Positions 59,384 to 64,000 of a DNA stretch of 64,000 bases are shown piece by piece. The position numbers were made by a program, and so were the translations under genes. A model generated the notes under the pieces. The model was not told where the DNA came from and did not search any database. It saw nothing but the letters and a program-made list of their open reading frames with translations. Each line of letters begins with the position of its first letter. Positions within the stretch are counted from its first letter, which is position 1. The DNA lies in the NCBI RefSeq assembly GCF_016862115.1, contig NZ_BOMI01000134.1, positions 1 through 64,000 on the forward strand. Direction: 5' to 3'. Origin of the DNA: Paractinoplanes deccanensis (GTDB lineage Bacteria > Actinomycetota > Actinomycetes > Mycobacteriales > Micromonosporaceae).

Positions 59384-60784
59384 CTACGGGCGCGTCATCC
59401 GCAACACGTCGAGGGCCGCGTCGAGCTGCTCCTCGGTCAACTTGCCCGACTTCACGTGGCCGCGCTCGATCACGACCTCGCGGATCGTCCGGTTCGAGGC
59501 GAGCGCCAGCTTCGCGATCGCGGCGGCCTCGTCGTAGCCGAGGTAGCGGTTGAGCGGGGTGACGATCGAGGGCGAGCCTTCCGCGTACGCCAGAGCGATG
59601 TCGACGTTGGGCTGGAGGCCCTCGACACAGCGGTCGGCGAGCAGGCGGGACGCGTTCGCGAGCAGCCGGATCGACTCGAGGATGTTGCGGGCCATCACCG
59701 GCAGCATCACGTTGAGCTCGAAGTCGCCCTGGGTGCCGGCGAAGGCGACCGCCGCGTCGTTGCCGATCACCTGGGCGACGACCTGGCGCACCGCCTCGGG
59801 CACCACCGGGTTCACCTTGCCCGGCATGATCGACGAACCCGGCTGGAGGTCGGGCAGGCGCAGCTCACGCAGGCCGGCGCGGGGCCCGGAGCCCATCCAG
59901 CGGATGTCGTTCACGATCTTGTAGAGGCCGACGGCGATGGTCCGCAGCTGGCCGGACGCCTCGACCAGCCCGTCACGGGCGCCCTGCGCCTCGAAGTGGT
60001 CGCGCGCCTCGGTCAGCGGCAGCCCGGTGACCTCGCGCAGCCGGTCGATCACCTTGGGCGCGAAGCCGGGCGGGGTGTTCACGCCGGTGCCGACGGCCGT
60101 GCCGCCGAGCGGCAGCTCCGCCAGGCGGGGCAGGGTCGCGCGCAGCCGCTCGATGCCGTTGGCGACCTGCTGGGCGTAGCCGGAGAACTCCTGGCCGAGC
60201 GTGACCGGCGTGGCGTCCATCAGGTGGGTGCGGCCGCTCTTGACCACGTCGTCCCAGTCCTGCGCCTTGGCCCGCAGCGCCGAGTGCAGGTGCTCCAGGG
60301 CCGGGATCAGCGTCGCGGTGACCGCCTCGGTGGCGGCCAGGTGGATCGAGGACGGGAAGACGTCGTTGCTCGACTGCGACGCGTTGACGTGGTCGTTCGG
60401 GTGCACCGGGCGGCCCAGCTCGCGCGACGCCAGCGTGGCGATGACCTCGTTGGCGTTCATGTTGGACGAGGTGCCCGACCCGGTCTGGAACACGTCGATC
60501 GGGAACTGGTCGTCGTAGCCGCCCTCGGCCACGTGCGCCGCGGCCGTCGCGATGGCCTTGGCCAGATCGTCGTCGAGCACGCCCAGCGCCGCGTTCACCT
60601 GGGCGGCCGCGCCCTTGATCTGGGCCAGCGCCTTGATGTGCGCCGGCTCCAGCCCGCGGCCGGAGAGGGGGAAGTTCTCCACCGCCCGCTGCGTCTGCGC
60701 CCGCCACAGGGCGGCGGCCGGCACCCGGACCTCGCCCATCGTGTCCTTCTCGACCCGGTAACCGCTCTCGTCAGTAGTAGTCAC
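59384..60784 (-). CDS. fumC: class II fumarate hydratase
   Basis: The 466-residue enzyme interconverts fumarate and malate in the TCA cycle as a homotetramer. It has TGSGTSSNMNANEVIA, HVNASQSSNDVFPSS (substrate site), SGRTHLMDATPVTLGQE and the signature GSSIMPGKVNPV near residue 320. Start GTG 60784 has AAGGGC close upstream. The class II enzyme needs no iron-sulfur cluster, consistent with an aerobe. It lies between cysS and the AfsR relic, probably on its own transcript. Confidence 0.97.
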   Translation of the reverse strand: MTTTDESGYRVEKDTMGEVRVPAAALWRAQTQRAVENFPLSGRGLEPAHIKALAQIKGAAAQVNAALGVLDDDLAKAIATAAAHVAEGGYDDQFPIDVFQTGSGTSSNMNANEVIATLASRELGRPVHPNDHVNASQSSNDVFPSSIHLAATEAVTATLIPALEHLHSALRAKAQDWDDVVKSGRTHLMDATPVTLGQEFSGYAQQVANGIERLRATLPRLAELPLGGTAVGTGVNTPPGFAPKVIDRLREVTGLPLTEARDHFEAQGARDGLVEASGQLRTIAVGLYKIVNDIRWMGSGPRAGLRELRLPDLQPGSSIMPGKVNPVVPEAVRQVVAQVIGNDAAVAFAGTQGDFELNVMLPVMARNILESIRLLANASRLLADRCVEGLQPNVDIALAYAEGSPSIVTPLNRYLGYDEAAAIAKLALASNRTIREVVIERGHVKSGKLTEEQLDAALDVLRMTRP

Positions 60785-60826
60785 GCCCTTATCGTCTCTC
60801 CCGCGGCGCCGGTACGCAGATGATCC

Positions 60827-60975
60827 TCACCACCGAGTCGCGGCGAGCAGCCTCTCGACGTCGTGCAGCTCGGGCGCGGAGAGCGCGGACAGCTGCGCCC
60901 GGGCCTGCTCCAGCAGCCGCCGCGCCTCGGCCGGCCGCGGTCACGGGCAGACGGCCGAGGATGCTGTACGCCGCG
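60827..60975 (-). pseudogene. deletion relic of an AfsR-like regulator gene
   Basis: Two short pieces match the intact regulator next door. AYSILGRLPVTAAG resembles its start (YRILGPLSVTAGG). PAEARRLLEQARAQLSALSAPELHDVERLLAA followed by a stop resembles its end (PAEARRLLGQARAVLAALAAPEQRDVEKSLAA). They join within a few bases but in different frames. A tandem copy therefore lost almost its whole interior. Confidence 0.7.
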
Positions 60976-60982
60976 CCGGCCG

Positions 60983-63955
60983 TCACCCGGACTCCCCCAG
61001 CGCGGCCAGCGACTTCTCGACGTCGCGCTGCTCGGGTGCCGCCAGGGCGGCCAGCACCGCGCGGGCCTGGCCGAGCAGCCGCCGGGCTTCGGCGGGGTTC
61101 TCGCCGGCCAGGCAGTCGCCGAGCGCGGCCTGGGCCACGGCGATCCGGTACGGCATCCGCGCCTGCCGGGCGAGGGCCAGCGACCGTTCGAACATCGCGC
61201 GCGCCGCCGCGTCGTCGCCCGCCAGCCGCAGGGTCGCCCCGAGACCGTGGCGGAACCGGGACTCCTGCTCCCGGTTGTGCACCTGCCCGGCGAAGTCGAC
61301 GGCCTGCCGGTGCACGGCCACCGCCTCGGCGATCCGCCCGTCGGCGGCGAGCAGCAGCGCCAGCTCGTGCCGTACGTCGGCCGCCCCGTGCCGATATCCG
61401 GCCCGCTCGATGGGCCGCAGGGCCACCCGTACCTGCTGGATCGCCGTGCTCAGCGACACCTCGCCGAGCTTGTGCTTGAGCACGGCGATGAAGGTCAGGC
61501 TGGCGCCGATGCGGGTGATGTCCCGGATCTCCAGCTGGGCGAGGAGCCGCAGCCGGAAGTAGCGCAGCGCCTCCCGGTGACGGCCGAGACGGCGGTAGTT
61601 GTTCGCCAGCGTGTTCAGCTCGTCGCGCCCGTGCCGGGCCGCGGTCAGCCGGCGCACCTCGTGGGCGAGCTCCAGGCTCTGCGCCCACCGGCCGGACTCG
61701 TGATGCACCACGGCCAGGTTCGACATGGCGGTGGCCAGGGCGTTGCGGTCGCCCAGCTCGCGGCGGATCGCGATGCACCGCTCCAGCAGCGGCACCGCCT
61801 CGTCGTTGCGCGACCGGCGGCAGTGCACCGAGGCCAGGTAGTTGAGCACCGTCGCGGTCGCCGCGGGGTCGGCACGGCTCTCGAGCATCACCCGGGCCTG
61901 CTCATGCAGGCTGTGGACGTCGTCGAGGTAGGCACGCATGTAGAGGTGACGCCAGGCGGCGCGCGGCAGCTGCCAGGCGTAGGCGGCCAGCTCCGGCTCG
62001 GCGGCGGCGGCGCTGACGTACCTGCCGAGCTGCGGCCGCTCCCGGTCGAGCCGGGCGTCCGGATCGGCCAGCGCCGCCAGCAGGTCCGGCCGCAGCGGGG
62101 TGAGCGCTCCGATGTCGCGTTCCACCCCTTGCCGGTACGCGGGGAGATTGGTCGCCGCCGCCGCGTGCAACTGCTGGTCGAGCAGGCCCCGCAACGCCTC
62201 GATCCGCTCGGCGGGCGCGATGTCGGCCGCGAGCGCCGCCGCGAACTCGCGCAGCAGGTCGTGCATGCGGTGGACGCCGGGCTCCGGCTCGTCGATCAGG
62301 TGCACGTCGACCAGATCGTCGAGGACGTCCCGCGCGCCGGGCAGCGGCAGCCCGGTGAGCGCGGCGACGGTGAGCGCGTCGAACTCCGTGCCGGGGCAGA
62401 GCCCGAGCAGCCGGAACACCGCACGGACCCGGGGCGGCAACTGCCGGTACGACACCGCGAAGGCGCTCGCCACCGACCGGTCCTCGGCGGCGAGCTCGGG
62501 CAGGGCCGACTCGCCGAGCCGGCTCACCAGATCGGCCACCCGCCAGCGCGGGCGATGCGCCAGCCGTGCCCCGGCGAGCCGCAGGGCGAGGGGCAGGCCG
62601 CCACAACGGCGGGCCACCTCGGCCGCCGCCTCCGGTTCGGCGGTGACCCGGTCCCCGACGATCCGGGCGAGCAGTTCGACGGCCTCGGCGTGCGGGAGCA
62701 CAGCCAGCGACTCGGGATGCACACCGTCGAGGCCGGCCAGGCGCCGCCTGCCGGTGACCAGGGCCAGGTTTCCCGGGGCGGTCGGCAGCAGGTCGCTGAG
62801 CTGAGCGCTGGACGCGGCGTTGTCGAAGAGCACCAGCACCCGCCGCTTGGCCAGCTCGGTGCGCCACAGCCCGACCCGGTCGACCAGCTCCGGCGGGATC
62901 CGGTCGGCGTCGAGGCCGAGCTGGCGCAGCAGCACGAGCAGCGCCTCGGCGGGGTCGAGGGGGCGCTCGGCGCTGTGCCCGTGCAGGTCGACGAAGAGGT
63001 GCGCGTCGGGGTAGCGGTCGCCGAGCAGCGCGGCCACGTGCAGCGCGAGCGTCGTCTTACCGCTGCCGGCCATGCCGTCGATCACCGCGATGACCGGCCC
63101 GTCCGGGGTCGCCGAGCCGATCGCGGTGACCAGCCGGCTCACCGCCGCCTCCCGGCCGGTGAAGTCACCGACCGTGCGCGGCAGGCACCGCACGGGCCGC
63201 TCCCCCGGAGGCTCGTCGCCGGCGGACCGGCGCGCCGGCGCCTCGCCCGCCAGGATCGCCTTGTGCAGCAGCTGAAGCTCGGCGCCCGGCTCGATGCCCA
63301 GGTCGTCGCGGAGGAGTTGGCGGACACGGCGGAACTCGGCCAGCGCCTCGGCCTGCCGCCCGGTGCGGTGCAGCGCGGTCATCAGCTGGCCGCGCAGCCG
63401 TTCCCGCAGCGGGTAGCGCTCCACCAGCGCGGTCAGCACACCGATCAGGTCGCGCGCCTGACCGGCGGAGAGCTCGAGGCCGGCCCAGTCCTCGGCGGCG
63501 GCCAGGCAGCGCTCGTCGAGCATCGCCCCGGCCGCGCGGACCGCCTCGCTCTCGCTCTCGCCGAGCGCTGGCCCACGCCAGAGATCGAGGGCTTGGCGGT
63601 ACGCCCTCCGCGCCGCCTCGGGTTCCGCGGACGACCTGCCCTTCGCGACGAGACGGTCGAAGACACGCGCGTCGAGGTCGTCCGGGCCGACCTCGATCCG
63701 GTAACCGGCCGGATCGGTGCGGATCGTTCCCGGCGGCAGGACCCGGCGCAGGCGGGAGACGCAGGTCTGCAGCTGACCGCGGGCGGTGGCCGGCGGGTCG
63801 GCGCCCCACACCGCGTCGGCCAGGGCACCGACGCCGAGCACACGGCCAGGGTGCAGGAGCAGCATGGCCAGCACGACACGGTCACGGCCCGCTGTGATGG
63901 TGACGTCCTGCCCGCCCGCGGTGACGGACAGTGGCCCGAGAATGCGATACCGCAT
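60983..63955 (-). CDS. SARP/AfsR-like regulator: winged helix, BTAD, NB-ARC, TPR
   Basis: The 990-residue protein begins MRYRILGPLSVTAGGQDVTI, an OmpR-type winged helix of SARP proteins with DAVWGADPPATARGQLQTCVSRLRR. A BTAD domain follows (AYRQALDLWRGPALGE; EALAEFRRVRQLLRDDLGIEPG). An NB-ARC ATPase follows with Walker A GMAGSGKTTLALHVAALL and VLVLFDNAASSAQ. TPR repeats fill residues 640-980. Such proteins integrate signals to activate secondary metabolism or development. GGGGGA lies 6 bases before ATG 63955. A 7-bp inverted repeat (63971-63977 with 63994-64000) sits upstream at the window edge. No biosynthetic genes are adjacent here. Confidence 0.93.
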   Translation of the reverse strand: MRYRILGPLSVTAGGQDVTITAGRDRVVLAMLLLHPGRVLGVGALADAVWGADPPATARGQLQTCVSRLRRVLPPGTIRTDPAGYRIEVGPDDLDARVFDRLVAKGRSSAEPEAARRAYRQALDLWRGPALGESESEAVRAAGAMLDERCLAAAEDWAGLELSAGQARDLIGVLTALVERYPLRERLRGQLMTALHRTGRQAEALAEFRRVRQLLRDDLGIEPGAELQLLHKAILAGEAPARRSAGDEPPGERPVRCLPRTVGDFTGREAAVSRLVTAIGSATPDGPVIAVIDGMAGSGKTTLALHVAALLGDRYPDAHLFVDLHGHSAERPLDPAEALLVLLRQLGLDADRIPPELVDRVGLWRTELAKRRVLVLFDNAASSAQLSDLLPTAPGNLALVTGRRRLAGLDGVHPESLAVLPHAEAVELLARIVGDRVTAEPEAAAEVARRCGGLPLALRLAGARLAHRPRWRVADLVSRLGESALPELAAEDRSVASAFAVSYRQLPPRVRAVFRLLGLCPGTEFDALTVAALTGLPLPGARDVLDDLVDVHLIDEPEPGVHRMHDLLREFAAALAADIAPAERIEALRGLLDQQLHAAAATNLPAYRQGVERDIGALTPLRPDLLAALADPDARLDRERPQLGRYVSAAAAEPELAAYAWQLPRAAWRHLYMRAYLDDVHSLHEQARVMLESRADPAATATVLNYLASVHCRRSRNDEAVPLLERCIAIRRELGDRNALATAMSNLAVVHHESGRWAQSLELAHEVRRLTAARHGRDELNTLANNYRRLGRHREALRYFRLRLLAQLEIRDITRIGASLTFIAVLKHKLGEVSLSTAIQQVRVALRPIERAGYRHGAADVRHELALLLAADGRIAEAVAVHRQAVDFAGQVHNREQESRFRHGLGATLRLAGDDAAARAMFERSLALARQARMPYRIAVAQAALGDCLAGENPAEARRLLGQARAVLAALAAPEQRDVEKSLAALGESG

Positions 63956-64000
63956 CGCCCGTCCCCCAGCCCTCGGTAGAGCCATCGAGCCTAACCGAGG

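Overview
The window is high-GC (roughly 70 percent or more) actinomycete chromosome with dense gene packing, many GTG starts and many 1-4 base start/stop overlaps. A SARP/AfsR-type regulator, a type VII secretion toxin cluster, a CIRCE-controlled groEL, a Cdc48-like AAA ATPase, DUF3263 and DUF4032 proteins and an MsiK-like sugar ATPase all fit a filamentous actinobacterium. I infer Micromonosporaceae, perhaps Actinoplanes-like; no rRNA is present to prove it.

Layout. 1-10.9 kb: a PrsW-type membrane protease (cut by the left edge, with a glycine/tyrosine-rich repeat tail), a FUSC membrane protein, an HD hydrolase, DUF4031 coupled to glpD, and a 1671-residue cell-wall-anchored adhesin-like protein. 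11-18.5 kb: groEL with two CIRCE sites, a membrane protein, acetyltransferases including a tandem duplicated pair, and a threonine-synthase-family enzyme behind a clear SAM-I riboswitch, which suggests it is the methionine enzyme MetM. 18.5-27.4 kb: an acetyltransferase, an AbiE-like toxin-antitoxin pair bounded by 13-bp inverted repeats, an ABC exporter whose ATPase is fused to an alpha/beta hydrolase, and a two-ring AAA ATPase. 27.4-33.3 kb: a conflict and secretion island with a second ABC exporter, immunity protein, Ntox28 polymorphic toxin, EspC-like protein, TPR protein, PD-(D/E)XK-like protein and a frameshifted Uma2 gene.

33.3-37.7 kb: a glutathione peroxidase, then an amino-sugar unit with a DeoR repressor divergent from a SIS-ROK-NagA operon. 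37.7-50.3 kb: a PAP2 phosphatase, two secreted serine proteases (trypsin-like and subtilisin-like), DUF4032, an RCK-pore-RCK membrane protein, a secreted LPLxx-repeat protein, a divergent peroxiredoxin/TetR pair with two matching operators, LtrA and an acetyltransferase. 50.3-56.8 kb: an Hsp70-like domain joined through a membrane anchor to a PQQ-type propeller, an MsiK-like ATPase, tRNA-Thr(UGU), a 1.1-kb non-coding stretch with tandem repeats and a large palindrome, and a secreted propeller protein. 56.8-64 kb: rlmB-cysS, fumC, a deletion relic of an AfsR-like gene and a full-length AfsR-like regulator.

The coherent functional units are GlcNAc-6-phosphate catabolism, the rlmB-cysS pair, toxin with immunity, and SAM-responsive control of the MetM/ThrC enzyme. 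Most other genes are single transcription units separated by bidirectional hairpin terminators or by short convergent overlaps.
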